From Natronocella acetinitrilica (GTDB lineage: Bacteria > Pseudomonadota > Gammaproteobacteria > Nitrococcales > Aquisalimonadaceae): DNA of 64,000 nucleotides. Position 1 is the first letter of the stretch. Each line of letters begins with the position of its first letter. Location: assembly GCF_024170285.1 (NCBI RefSeq), contig NZ_JALJXV010000006.1:248001-312000 (forward strand), read 5' to 3'. The notes under the pieces are model-generated. The model made no database searches, was not told the DNA's origin, and was given only the letters and a program-made list of their open reading frames with translations. This document shows, piece after piece, positions 51,940 to 60,041 of the stretch. The translations under genes and the position numbers were made by a program.

Positions 51940-53415
51940 GTGGAACAGGTACAACTCACGTTATCACACTGGGTATTTCTGCTAGTCATTCTCTCAATTT
52001 TTGTCTCGATCGGTTTTCGCAAGGGCGTCATCGTGCCCTCGATTGTCGGTACGCTCATGCTGGGGCTCCTGTCCGACAATTCGCCCGACGGCTTTCTCAA
52101 CAGCATCATCTTCGGTGTACAGGTGGTCTTCCGTGCTCTCCTGAATGCGGGTGAGTCGCTGTTTGACATCATGCTGGTTATCGCACTGATGGTGGCAATG
52201 CTGAAGTCATTGCAGGCGCAAGGCGCAGACAAGATGATGGTCGCCCCCATGCGCAAGCTCATGGTGGGGCCGTGGACGGCGTTTTTCGTGCTCGGCATCA
52301 CCATGTACATCGCAGCCGCGTTCTTCTGGCCAACACCAGCCGTGGCGCTCGTGGGAACCGTGCTGATTCCAGTAGCCATGCAGGTGGGTCTGCCCGCCAT
52401 CGGCGCTGCAGTTGCAGTCAACCTGTTCGGCCACGGCATGGCGCTGGCCGCCGACCCGGTCATCCAGGGTGCGAACCGACTGACGGCCGGGGCTGCCGGC
52501 ATTGATGTGCAGCAGATCCTGCCCTACAGCATGCTGTTCTCGCTGATTGTCGGCGTGGTTGCCATCGCCATCGCTGTCTACACGATCCGCCGCGACATGA
52601 AGTCTGGCGCGATCGAGATCCCGAAGGGTGACACGGTCTTCACCAAGCCTGTCGAGGAAACGGCCGTCGGCCGGGACACAACCGCCGGTGCGATTGCCGA
52701 GGAAGTACCGCCCGGCCAGTATGCGAAACTCTTCGCCATCGCGGTGCCGATCGTTCTGCTGTCCATCGCGCTGCTGATGATCTACCGCGCCGTGTTCCTG
52801 CCCGATCAGGCCATTCGTGGTGGCGGTGCCACCGCCCTGCTCGGCGGCTCGGCAACGGTCCTGCTGGTGCTGTCCTCGTTCGCGGCGCACGGCAGCAAGG
52901 CCCTGGACGGCATCAGCACGCACACCCGGGACGGTTTCTTCTTCGCCATCAAGATCTTTGCGCCGATCATCCCCATCGCCGGGTTCTTCTTCCTCGGTCA
53001 TCCCGGCCACGCCGAAACCGTGATGGGCTCCGGCACGCCGGGCTTCCTGTTCGATATCGGCAACAATATCGGTCAGTACATCGACGGTAACGTTGTGCTG
53101 CTGGCCTTCGGTATTGCCGTGATCGGTCTGCTGAGCGGCATGGACGGTTCCGGCTTCTCCGGCCTGCCGCTGGTGGGTTCGCTCTCAGGCGCGCTTGGCA
53201 CAGGTGCCGGGGTGGACATCGCAGTCCTCGCCGCCCTCGGCCAGGTCTGCGCCATCTTCGCTGGCGGTGGCACACTGGCTGCCTGGGCGTTCGGGGTTGC
53301 GGCGGATGCCGGTATCGCGGGCGTCAATCCGCAGGAACTGGTCAGGCGTAATTTCGTCCCGGTCATGACAGGGGTGCTGATCGCAACAGTGGTCGCGATC
53401 ATCATCATGATCTGA
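51940..53415 (+). CDS. Multispan permease of unknown substrate
   Basis: 491 aa starting at GTG 51940 (GGGAGG upstream). About 11-12 hydrophobic spans, with conserved small-residue stretches AVAVNLFGHGMALAADPVIQ and LLSGMDGSGFSGLPLVGSLS that resemble the substrate hairpins of ion-transporter superfamily carriers such as DcuC/GntP-like families. I cannot name the family with certainty. Followed by a strong terminator, so monocistronic. Its place opposite GntR 1 points to uptake of the pathway substrate. Confidence 0.7.
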   Translation: MEQVQLTLSHWVFLLVILSIFVSIGFRKGVIVPSIVGTLMLGLLSDNSPDGFLNSIIFGVQVVFRALLNAGESLFDIMLVIALMVAMLKSLQAQGADKMMVAPMRKLMVGPWTAFFVLGITMYIAAAFFWPTPAVALVGTVLIPVAMQVGLPAIGAAVAVNLFGHGMALAADPVIQGANRLTAGAAGIDVQQILPYSMLFSLIVGVVAIAIAVYTIRRDMKSGAIEIPKGDTVFTKPVEETAVGRDTTAGAIAEEVPPGQYAKLFAIAVPIVLLSIALLMIYRAVFLPDQAIRGGGATALLGGSATVLLVLSSFAAHGSKALDGISTHTRDGFFFAIKIFAPIIPIAGFFFLGHPGHAETVMGSGTPGFLFDIGNNIGQYIDGNVVLLAFGIAVIGLLSGMDGSGFSGLPLVGSLSGALGTGAGVDIAVLAALGQVCAIFAGGGTLAAWAFGVAADAGIAGVNPQELVRRNFVPVMTGVLIATVVAIIIMI

Positions 53416-53446
53416 CCATCCGGCCGCCACGGCCGCAGCCCGATCC

Positions 53447-53482
53447 GCGAGGAGCCATCCTGCATGGCTCCTCGCGCTGTTT
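53447..53482 (+). terminator. Terminator after the permease gene
   Basis: GCGAGGAGCCAT and ATGGCTCCTCGC form a 12-bp stem with a 5-nt loop, followed by GCTGTTT. It separates the permease from the reductase gene, which must have its own promoter. Confidence 0.85.
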
Positions 53483-53528
53483 CACGCAACTATATTATGT
53501 GTCGCAAAGACCCTAGACGAGGTTCCCC

Positions 53529-54509
53529 ATGGCAGTTTCTACCTCCACCGAAACTCTCAAGGTACGAGTGGCCAAGGTCACTCCGGAAACAGACACCATC
53601 AAGCGCTTCGAACTGGTTGCCCTTGACGGAGGCGAGTTGCCGGCCTTCACTGCCGGCGCGCACGTCAACGTGATCACGGACGCTGGCATGGCTCGATCCT
53701 ACTCGCTGGCGAACGATCCCACGGAGCGGAGTCGCTACCTCCTCGGCGTCCTCCGGGAACCCGAGAGCCGCGGCGGCTCCGAGTGGATGCATGAGTCTGT
53801 CTCTGAGGGCATGGAGCTCGAGATCACGCTGCCCCGCAATAACTTCGAGCTGCGCGAGGACGGTAGATCCCATGTGCTGATTGCCGGCGGCGTCGGTATC
53901 ACCCCCCTGCTCTCCATGGCACATCGGTTAAAGGCGATTGGTGCGGAATTCACCCTGCACTACTGCACCAAGTTTGCAGAGCAGACTGCCTTCCGGGAGG
54001 AAGTCTCCGCGGTGTGCGGCGATCGGGCGGTATTCCACCACGATGGCGGAGATCCGGACGAAGGCATCCAGCTCGAGCAGGTGCTGATGGATCCTCCCGA
54101 GGATGGTCATCTCTATGTTTGCGGACCCGGCGGCCTCCTGCAGGCAACGCGCATGCTCGCAGACGCGTTCGAGTGGCCGGAAGAGCATGTGCACTTCGAA
54201 CTCTTTTCGGCTCAGCGTTCTGGCGATGAGCTCAGCAACGACCCCTTCACGGTGTATCTCCAGAAGAGCGAGCGCGAGCTTGAGGTACCCGCGGACAAGA
54301 CGCTACTGCAGGTTCTTCGCGAGGCCGGCTACGAGATCGAGTCCTTCTGCGAGGAGGGCATTTGCTCGACCTGCGAAACAGCAGTCGTTTCCGGTAATAT
54401 CGAGCACCGCGACGATGTGCTCTCGGACGACGAAAAGGCATGCAACGACCGGATGATGGTCTGTGTGTCCCGCGCACCTGCCGGTGAACGCGTCGTTCTG
54501 GACCTTTGA
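53529..54509 (+). CDS. FMN/2Fe-2S oxygenase reductase (phthalate dioxygenase reductase type)
   Basis: 326 aa, NAD(P)H-dependent electron donor. Flavin domain with MARSYSLAND (RxYSL), nucleotide domain with HVLIAGGVGITPLLSMAHRL, and a C-terminal plant-type 2Fe-2S domain with CEEGICSTCETAV and MMVCVSRA. This order (flavin-NAD-FeS) defines the PDR/VanB class, which serves Rieske-type oxygenases. No Rieske oxygenase is present in the window, so here it probably feeds the HDO enzymes via the small ferredoxins. Followed after 12 nt by a YciI-like gene. Confidence 0.92.
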   Translation: MAVSTSTETLKVRVAKVTPETDTIKRFELVALDGGELPAFTAGAHVNVITDAGMARSYSLANDPTERSRYLLGVLREPESRGGSEWMHESVSEGMELEITLPRNNFELREDGRSHVLIAGGVGITPLLSMAHRLKAIGAEFTLHYCTKFAEQTAFREEVSAVCGDRAVFHHDGGDPDEGIQLEQVLMDPPEDGHLYVCGPGGLLQATRMLADAFEWPEEHVHFELFSAQRSGDELSNDPFTVYLQKSERELEVPADKTLLQVLREAGYEIESFCEEGICSTCETAVVSGNIEHRDDVLSDDEKACNDRMMVCVSRAPAGERVVLDL

Positions 54510-54521
54510 GGAGATAGTGTA

Positions 54522-54779
54522 ATGGCGTTTTTCGCAGCAATTCTGCGTATGGCCGATGAAAGCCGCAATCAGGCGGTACGTCCCGCGCACCTCGAGTATC
54601 TTGCAAGCCTCGAGCAGCAAGGCAAGATCCATGGCAAAGGGCCGTTTACCGATGGCTCGGGTGGCATGGTGGTGTATATCGCCGATTCACTGGAGGATGC
54701 CAGGCAGCTGGCGGAGGCGGATCCCTACGTAGCCGAGAAGGTACGCAGCCTTGAACTGCATGAATGGAAGCTGGGTTAA
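54522..54779 (+). CDS. YciI-like small protein
   Basis: 85 aa with the YCII fold signature: RPAHLEYLASLEQQGKIHGK, GPFTDGSGGMVVYIADSLED and ADPYVAEKVRSLELHEWKLG. Relatives act as muconolactone-isomerase-like or dehydrochlorinase-type enzymes using a His/Asp pair; H is present in PAHLEYL and D in ADPYV. Second gene of the reductase operon. Substrate unknown. Confidence 0.85.
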   Translation: MAFFAAILRMADESRNQAVRPAHLEYLASLEQQGKIHGKGPFTDGSGGMVVYIADSLEDARQLAEADPYVAEKVRSLELHEWKLG

Positions 54780-54799
54780 CAGCGCTATCGTGACAACCG

Positions 54800-54830
54800 A
54801 ACAAGGCCCGCCATCACGGCGGGCCTTGTT
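54800..54830. terminator. Bidirectional terminator
   Basis: AACAAGGCCCGCC and GGCGGGCCTTGTT form a 13-bp perfect stem with a 5-nt loop, U-rich on both strands. It ends the reductase-YciI unit from the left and the leftward HDO1-ferredoxin-hydrolase unit from the right; the hydrolase stop codon lies inside it. Confidence 0.85.
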
Positions 54831-55524
54831 CGTCAGCCTTACGCCGATTGCGTTCGAGAAAGCTCAGCAACCGGGGCCAGATCGCTTCAGCCGCATCCGG
54901 ATGGTAGTTGCGATGCCCTTCGAGAAAGAAACCATGCTCTGCGTCGGGGTGGGTAATGAGTTCACAACTCCCGCCCTTCGCAAGTAAGCGTTCGCAGAAA
55001 TCCCTGGAATCGCTGGCCGGAAATGTCGTATCCCGTTCACCGTGAATCGCGAGCAGCGGAGCGCTGATCCGATCTACAAGGGTGATAGGCGAGACAGGCT
55101 TTGCCAGAGTCGATTTCCCCGCATAGTGAGCTTGCCCGTAGAAGGAAACGACGCGGCTGAAGCACTGCAAGGCGGCCGCCGATATGACGGCCAGGCTGCC
55201 GCCTCGGCAGACACCGATCAGCCCGAAAGGCTCATCGGCAACACCGGGCTGCCGCGCCAGCCAGCGAACAGCCATTCCAACGCCTCGCCCGACGATATCA
55301 TCCGCCGGATCCCTGTCCGTTGTCTGCCAGCCATGAAGCAAGACGGCATAGCCATGCTCTGCCAGACGCTCAACGAAACGGATGTCCATCTCCTGCAGCC
55401 CGAAAAGACCATGGAGCACGATCAGACCGGGGAGCGGCTCGGGCACGTCGGGGCGAACGAAAACCGACTCGAACCGCATGCCAGTGCTGCCATAGACGAC
55501 GTCGGAGCGATTCAGAGTCGACAC
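54814..55524 (-). CDS. Dienelactone hydrolase-family protein
   Basis: 236-aa alpha/beta hydrolase. Catalytic triad candidates: C in IGVCRGGSLA (the Cys nucleophile typical of DLH), D in GERDTTFPASD and H in AEHGFFLEGH. GLIVLHGLFGLQEMDIRFVE marks the oxyanion region. It starts 3 nt after the ferredoxin gene and so belongs to the HDO1 operon. It may open a lactone or ester intermediate. Confidence 0.88.
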   Translation of the reverse strand: MSTLNRSDVVYGSTGMRFESVFVRPDVPEPLPGLIVLHGLFGLQEMDIRFVERLAEHGYAVLLHGWQTTDRDPADDIVGRGVGMAVRWLARQPGVADEPFGLIGVCRGGSLAVISAAALQCFSRVVSFYGQAHYAGKSTLAKPVSPITLVDRISAPLLAIHGERDTTFPASDSRDFCERLLAKGGSCELITHPDAEHGFFLEGHRNYHPDAAEAIWPRLLSFLERNRRKADEQGPP

Positions 55525-55527
55525 TGC

Positions 55528-55824
55528 CTAATCCACGTCCTGAGATAGTTCGATGTCGTGGCTGATCCACAGCTGGCAGGCGAGGCGATAGCCTTCGTCG
55601 ATCTTCTCGCCGAGCATCTTCTTTTCTTTCCAGTTCGGCTCTGGCAGGTGCTCGCCACCGGAGATGACCCGGCAACGACAGGTTGCGCATTTTCCCATCC
55701 CGCACTTGTAGCTAAGGTTGGGATAGGGAAACTGCCGGATACCGGCGCGGACAACCAGATTGGTGTTGTCCTTGACCTCTCCGACGTGGACTTCCCCATT
55801 CTTGTGCAGCGTGATCTTCGGCAT
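55528..55824 (-). CDS. Plant-type 2Fe-2S ferredoxin (1)
   Basis: 98 aa from MPKITLHKNG (AGGAAA upstream). Cluster ligands KCGMGKCATCRC (CX4CX2C) plus the distal C in YRLACQLWIS. It is closely similar in build to ferredoxin 2 at 59116. It lies 112 nt downstream of HDO1 and 3 nt before the hydrolase, the expected place for the electron carrier of HDO1. Confidence 0.92.
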   Translation of the reverse strand: MPKITLHKNGEVHVGEVKDNTNLVVRAGIRQFPYPNLSYKCGMGKCATCRCRVISGGEHLPEPNWKEKKMLGEKIDEGYRLACQLWISHDIELSQDVD

Positions 55825-55927
55825 GGTGTTTCCTATCTGGATAGCGGCAAATGATAACGCGCAGGTCCGAACATGGCACGCCGACAACTTGCGGCATGAC
55901 ATGGTCCGACCTGCGCGATGTGTAACC

Positions 55928-56748
55928 AGCAGCCCGTCAGGCGGCTACTGGCATGCCGATTTCCGAGAGCGGCACGTCCTTGGCCACGTAGTCGTAGTAC
56001 AGCGCCGTGGTGTAGAGCAGACGCATCTGCGCACCGATCTCACAGATCTTCAGGCAGGCCTGCTGCAACTCCACCGTGTCCGCATGCTCAAGCACGATCT
56101 GGTAGCCACGCTCACCGTGAATCTCGTCGGAGACGATGTGCAGATCAAAGAACTCGACCTCCTCATCGGTGAAGCCGTACTTCTCACGCAGCGTCGGCGT
56201 CTGACGGCGGTAGATCGACGGCACCTGGCTCTCGAGGCCAACCACCAGACCGGCCACCGCAACGACCCAGTGCTCGCGCATCGCCACCGAATAGCACCAC
56301 GCCTGCAGGCCACGGGTCGTCGGCGACATGTTGTCCGGGTTCACAACCCGCTCGCCCGTCGTGCCACAGGCCTCGGCGAAGCGAATCAGCAGATCCGTGT
56401 GGCGGTCACCACCGATCTCCTCTTCATACATGTTCTGCAGCATGAAGTCCTTCGCTTCCTGGCAATGATCCGGCGTGCGCGCATAGATGTAGGCCAGGTA
56501 GTCCGCGAACGGACCCACGTAGTGATAGTGATTCTCCGCCCAGCGGGCCAGATGATCACGGTCAAGCTTGCCGCTCGCCCAGGCAATGCTGAACGGCGCC
56601 TTGTTCGCACTCTTGCCCTTGATCGCATCTTCCAGCGCAGTGCGGAACGTATCCCGATCCATCAACTCTGCCATGTCTATGCTCCTCAATATTGCTCGCC
56701 CGACCGCCGACTCTCGACCTACACGGGCTGTCACTTGCGACAGCTTCC
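55928..56748. repeat. Segmental duplication, copy 1 (HDO gene plus leader)
   Basis: About 820 bp nearly identical to 61658-62479, covering the whole HDO gene, some 75 nt of leader and a few bases past the stop. Sequence outside the block is unrelated apart from the GTATAC operator further upstream. Confidence 0.9.
55937..56674 (-). CDS. Heme-oxygenase-like diiron oxidase, TenA/PqqC/CADD family (HDO 1)
   Basis: 245 aa from MAELMDRDTF (GAGGAG 7 nt upstream). All-helical TenA/PqqC fold with the full six-ligand iron set of HDO enzymes: E85 and H92 (YEEEIGGDRH), E148 (VVGLESQ), H179, D183 and H186 (LHIVSDEIH). The spacing equals that of Chlamydia CADD (E81, H88, E142, H174, D178, H181). Such enzymes use O2 and a reductant to cleave, desaturate or N-oxygenate amino acids and fatty acids. 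Here it heads an operon with ferredoxin 1 and a hydrolase. The specific reaction is unknown. Confidence 0.88.
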   Translation of the reverse strand: MAELMDRDTFRTALEDAIKGKSANKAPFSIAWASGKLDRDHLARWAENHYHYVGPFADYLAYIYARTPDHCQEAKDFMLQNMYEEEIGGDRHTDLLIRFAEACGTTGERVVNPDNMSPTTRGLQAWCYSVAMREHWVVAVAGLVVGLESQVPSIYRRQTPTLREKYGFTDEEVEFFDLHIVSDEIHGERGYQIVLEHADTVELQQACLKICEIGAQMRLLYTTALYYDYVAKDVPLSEIGMPVAA

Positions 56749-56808
56749 GGCCTTCTGAAGGCTGACGCGACTCGAGTGAGCCCATCCGAAGCGGCTCGCC
56801 CACTAATC

Positions 56809-56825
56809 TTGTATACTATATACAG
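56809..56825 (-). promoter_or_regulatory. Operator TGTATA-CTA-TATACA upstream of HDO 1
   Basis: A 15-bp palindrome (56810-56824), TGTATActaTATACA, about 135 nt before the HDO 1 start. The same sequence but for one arm base stands upstream of HDO 2 (62542-62556), outside the duplicated block. Probable GntR (FadR-type) site. The 56675-57005 gap holds this and the next site and no gene. Confidence 0.75.
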
Positions 56826-56948
56826 AATGGTTGAGTATATTCCGGCTCAACCCTTTGTCAAGCAACATACCACTCACTACAGTGTAATCAGCTGTCGCGA
56901 CCAGATCAGGCGCCGCCTGGCCGGCTCATCTGGTCAGCTTTCGCCTTT

Positions 56949-56962
56949 TCGTATACAGTATT
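56949..56962. promoter_or_regulatory. GTATACAGTA half-palindrome before creatininase gene
   Basis: TCGTATACAGTATTCG carries the same GTATACA core 45-57 nt before the creatininase ATG. It may be bound by the same GntR protein and overlap the promoter. Confidence 0.5.
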
Positions 56963-57005
56963 CGTAAAGGCCCCAGGGTGCCGGTATTAACATGAGGAGC
57001 CCACC

Positions 57006-57782
57006 GTGAACGACCAAGCCTATATTCTGGCGGACATGACATGGCCTGAAGTGGCTGATGCGCTCAAGACCACCGAAATGGCAATTATACCGGTGGGCGC
57101 CCATGAGCAACACGGCCCCCATATGGCAGAGAGTTGCGATGCCGTGCTCGCCGAGGCCATGGCGCATCGGCTTGCCGCACGCCTGCACCCGCGGGTGGTT
57201 GTCGCTCCCACGATCAATATGGGCGTCTCACCGCACCATATGAACTTCCCCGGCACCATCACACTGCGTCCTGAGACCCTGATCGCAGTACTCCGGGACA
57301 TGGTCACCTCGCTGAAGAAGCACGGGTTGACGCGGTTTCTGTTCCTCAACGGTCACGGTGGCAACCAGTCCACGCTAGGAATCGCCAGCGCCTCGCTGTC
57401 GCAGGAACTGGATGTGGAATGCTATTACGCCAAGACCACAGCAGCCGCCAAAAACGCCATCGCGGAGCATGTGTCCTCCAAACCGTTCGGACACAGTTGC
57501 GAGCGGGAGGTCTCCGAGGCCTACTACCTGGCACCACATATCGTGCGCGAATCGAAGATCACCAGCGGCGAGATTCGGCGTGGCAAGGGGCGATGGGAAA
57601 GCCTGCGGCCCGGCAATCCGATTCAGGGCTTTTACAGCTACGAAGAGATGACCGCCAACGGGTGCATTGGCGACGCCACCAGGGCGAGCCTGGAAATTGG
57701 TCAACAGATCGTGGAAGAGGCGTTGGACGGATTGGTCAAGGGCGTGGAAGACATCCTTGCCATAAAGCCGGACAGCCGCTGA
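57006..57782 (+). CDS. Creatininase-family amidohydrolase
   Basis: 258 aa. Metal-site signature IPVGAHEQHGPHMAESCDA, HHMNFPGTITL and FLFLNGHGGNQSTLG are those of creatininase and related formamide or cyclic-amide hydrolases (creatinine, FAPy, mycofactocin MftE). Probably two metal ions bound by E, H and D of these motifs. ATG 57006 follows GAGGAG. First of a two-gene unit. Might hydrolyse an amide formed by HDO chemistry. Confidence 0.9.
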   Translation: MNDQAYILADMTWPEVADALKTTEMAIIPVGAHEQHGPHMAESCDAVLAEAMAHRLAARLHPRVVVAPTINMGVSPHHMNFPGTITLRPETLIAVLRDMVTSLKKHGLTRFLFLNGHGGNQSTLGIASASLSQELDVECYYAKTTAAAKNAIAEHVSSKPFGHSCEREVSEAYYLAPHIVRESKITSGEIRRGKGRWESLRPGNPIQGFYSYEEMTANGCIGDATRASLEIGQQIVEEALDGLVKGVEDILAIKPDSR

Positions 57783-57814
57783 ATCGGGGCACCGAACGCA
57801 AAGGAGAACGATCC

Positions 57815-58117
57815 GTGTACATCATACTGGCCAGCAAGGACAACCAATACCGCAGCGAAGTGGTGGACGGCCTTCGCGCCGTGGAGAAGTACGACTATTA
57901 CTTCTACGACCAGAAACGCGCCGAGTTCGTGATTGCGGAAGTCATGTCTCCGACGACCCGCGTGAAGATCGTCAGCGCCGGCGAACCAGAAGACGTGAAC
58001 TATGTGCCCGTAAAGATATTCGAGTCGTTCGAGGATATTGACGAGGCACGTTCGGAACTCGAATCTCTCATCTCCTTCGGACATCTGAAGACCGAGTTAC
58101 GCCGCGTCGAACAATAA
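57815..58117 (+). CDS. Small protein of unknown function, 100 aa
   Basis: GTG 57815 with AAGGAG 8 nt upstream, 32 nt after creatininase. Begins VYIILASKDNQYRSEVVDGL and ends with a helix (IDEARSELESLISFGHLKTE). Alternating strand and helix suggest a small alpha/beta (ferredoxin-like) fold. No cysteine cluster and no recognised family. Co-transcribed with creatininase and followed by a terminator. Confidence 0.65.
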   Translation: MYIILASKDNQYRSEVVDGLRAVEKYDYYFYDQKRAEFVIAEVMSPTTRVKIVSAGEPEDVNYVPVKIFESFEDIDEARSELESLISFGHLKTELRRVEQ

Positions 58118-58133
58118 ATTTCGCCAATAAAAA

Positions 58134-58165
58134 AGGCCAGATTTCCTTTCTGGCCTGAGTCTTTA
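58134..58165. terminator. Bidirectional terminator
   Basis: AGGCCAGA and TCTGGCCT with a 7-nt loop, A-rich before and T-rich after (GAGTCTTTATTTT). It separates the rightward creatininase unit from the leftward aspartate dehydrogenase gene. Confidence 0.8.
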
Positions 58166-58178
58166 TTTTCAATAATAT

Positions 58179-58985
58179 TTATATCCCTATAACGAGGGGG
58201 GATGCGTTTCCCTTTATCACTTTCAGCACACTCATTGCGACGATATAACCCGTTTTCGGATTCTTCTTGGATGGCGTGTTCTCAACCTGAATTGACACCT
58301 TTCCGAATTGGCCAACCGCCTCGATCTGATGGGTATTCCGATCAAGGTCGGGATCCACCATGACCCGTACGATGGTCTCATCCAGTCCGACTCCCGCAAG
58401 ACTCAGTGCCGCAGAAACATTGACGCTCTCCGGAAACGTCCGTGAGGCCTCCCTCGCGGTGCCCTTGAATACCTCTGTCGCCTCCGTGAGCGTATCGAGA
58501 TTCACCACCTCTTCGGCGAAGGTGCCGCGCCATGCGGCGACAGGCTTGCGCGTTGTCAGTGTGACGCTGTCAAGCCGGCCCTGGGCACCGGCAGCAATAC
58601 GGTCGAGGCCTGCAACCGCGGCAGATGGCACAATGATGCGGCGCTGCGCCTTTTCCGCTGCTGCCCACACCGCCTCGTACAGAGACTGATCGCAGAAGGC
58701 GCCAACGGAGACAACGATCAGATCGCGACCGCTCTGCAAGACGTTGACGCCATGAGCCTGCACGGCGCCATGACCTGCGGCCTCGACCACGAGATCCACA
58801 TCGACGCCAAGGAAATCGGCCTCATTGTCGGTCACCAGCACGCCGTCCCCCAGCTCCTGGTCCACTGATGACAAGCGCCGGACAAGCACTGCCTTCAACT
58901 CCGCATTTCCGGCTTTACCCTCAGCTATTCCTTGCGCGACATCTCGACCGATTGTCCCGAATCCGATCAATCCTATTTTCAGCAC
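58179..58985 (-). CDS. L-aspartate dehydrogenase-like (NadX-type) oxidoreductase
   Basis: 268 aa. NAD(P)-binding start LKIGLIGFGTIGRDVAQGIA, then VVEAAGHGAVQAHG, the serine/alanine segment IIVPSAAVAGLDRIAAG and C-terminal PKTGYIVAMSVLKVIKG, all in the order of the aspartate dehydrogenase family (Asp to iminoaspartate or oxaloacetate plus NH3). No NAD-synthesis genes are near, so a catabolic amino-acid role is likely. Monocistronic, divergent from ferredoxin 2. Confidence 0.88.
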   Translation of the reverse strand: MLKIGLIGFGTIGRDVAQGIAEGKAGNAELKAVLVRRLSSVDQELGDGVLVTDNEADFLGVDVDLVVEAAGHGAVQAHGVNVLQSGRDLIVVSVGAFCDQSLYEAVWAAAEKAQRRIIVPSAAVAGLDRIAAGAQGRLDSVTLTTRKPVAAWRGTFAEEVVNLDTLTEATEVFKGTAREASRTFPESVNVSAALSLAGVGLDETIVRVMVDPDLDRNTHQIEAVGQFGKVSIQVENTPSKKNPKTGYIVAMSVLKVIKGNASPLVIGI

Positions 58986-59115
58986 TTATAGCCCCCTTAT
59001 CTTCATACATGAGCGGCTTCACCAAATCGCTATTTTATCGTTGCGAGCCGCTCATTCCCATGTTAATTTCGTTTTTCTTGGCATGCTGCATGCGTATCAA
59101 CAGGTAAACCTCTCG

Positions 59116-59418
59116 ATGTTCTCCATTACATTCATCACCAATGCCAACAAGGAAGTTGAGGTCAAGGAGATGTCCAATCTCCTGCGTGTATCCTTGCGTC
59201 AGCAGGGCGGCATCCCTTTCAAGTGCGGCGGAGGAATCTGCGGCACTTGTCGTTGCAAGATCGAAGAAGGTCTCGAAAACACGGACAAGGTGAAGAAAAA
59301 GGAAGAAAAACACCTGACACCGGAAGAGATCGCCGAGGGCTACCGAATGGCTTGCCAGACCTTCGTGAGCGGAGACGTCAAGGTGTCCTGGGATCCTGAC
59401 CGGGTCGTGAAAAAGTAG
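59116..59418 (+). CDS. Plant-type 2Fe-2S ferredoxin (2)
   Basis: 100 aa. Ligands KCGGGICGTCRC plus C in YRMACQTFVS, the same arrangement as ferredoxin 1, but with a long charged insert (ENTDKVKKKEEKHLTPEEI) and a basic tail. Ribosome site is weak. A stand-alone gene with its own terminator, between the aspartate dehydrogenase and GlcG genes. It may serve HDO 2. Confidence 0.92.
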   Translation: MFSITFITNANKEVEVKEMSNLLRVSLRQQGGIPFKCGGGICGTCRCKIEEGLENTDKVKKKEEKHLTPEEIAEGYRMACQTFVSGDVKVSWDPDRVVKK

Positions 59419-59450
59419 CCGACCAGCCTACTCCCTTCGTGTTGTTCGAG

Positions 59451-59483
59451 ACGCCGCCGATGACGAATCATCGGCGGCGTTTT
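59451..59483. terminator. Terminator after ferredoxin 2
   Basis: ACGCCGCCGATGA and TCATCGGCGGCGT, a 13-bp stem with loop CGAA and a TTTT tail. It also lies just after the stop of the leftward GlcG gene and can act in both directions. Confidence 0.85.
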
Positions 59484-59494
59484 CGTATCCGGCA

Positions 59495-59974
59495 CTACTT
59501 CTTGATGTCGGCCTGCACCAGGACCTCGTGTCCGTCGCCTGCCAGCTTCTTCTGAAGGGCATCCAGGGCCGCAACGCCAGCCGCCGTGTCCTGCTCGCCG
59601 TTTCCGCCGCTGAGCCCGACGCCACCAACGACCTCACCATCAACAACGACAGGAAAACCGCCCACGAACACGGCAAACTTGCCGTCGAAGCTCCACTGGA
59701 TACCGAAGGCTTCGTTGCCGGGCAGCGCAGGCCCGTTCGGCGGGGTGTTGAACAGATGGGTGGAACGTTTATGACCCGCCGCGGTAAACGCCTTGTTCCA
59801 GGCAATCTGCGGACCGGTCAGACGGGCACCGTCCATACGCTCCAGGGCGAGGGGATAACCGCCGCTGTCGACGATGCAGATCGTCTCCAGAACGCCGATT
59901 TCTTCGGATTTGGCCTTGGCCGCCTCGATCATCACGCGGGCGTCTTCAAGATCAAGAGTAAAGAACTTCTTCAC
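59495..59974 (-). CDS. GlcG/HbpS-family protein
   Basis: 159 aa, with the DUF336 pattern: LEDARVMIEAAKAKSEEIG, ICIVDSGGYPLALERMDGA, WNKAFTAAGHKRSTH, then GGFPVVVDGEVVGGVGLSGG. Relatives bind heme or small organic ligands and often accompany catabolic operons (glycolate, aromatic acids). It lies 67 nt after the aldehyde dehydrogenase stop and probably shares its transcript. Confidence 0.9.
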   Translation of the reverse strand: MKKFFTLDLEDARVMIEAAKAKSEEIGVLETICIVDSGGYPLALERMDGARLTGPQIAWNKAFTAAGHKRSTHLFNTPPNGPALPGNEAFGIQWSFDGKFAVFVGGFPVVVDGEVVGGVGLSGGNGEQDTAAGVAALDALQKKLAGDGHEVLVQADIKK

Positions 59975-60041
59975 GGAGTATCTCCTGGTTTGTGGCTACG
60001 TGGGGGCAACCTGGCGGCAAGCCCCCACCGAGAGCGGATTA

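Noticed and set aside
55937-56674. Thiaminase TenA or PqqC function for the HDO genes
   Set aside because: No thiamine or PQQ genes are nearby, and the six iron ligands typical of diiron oxidases are present.
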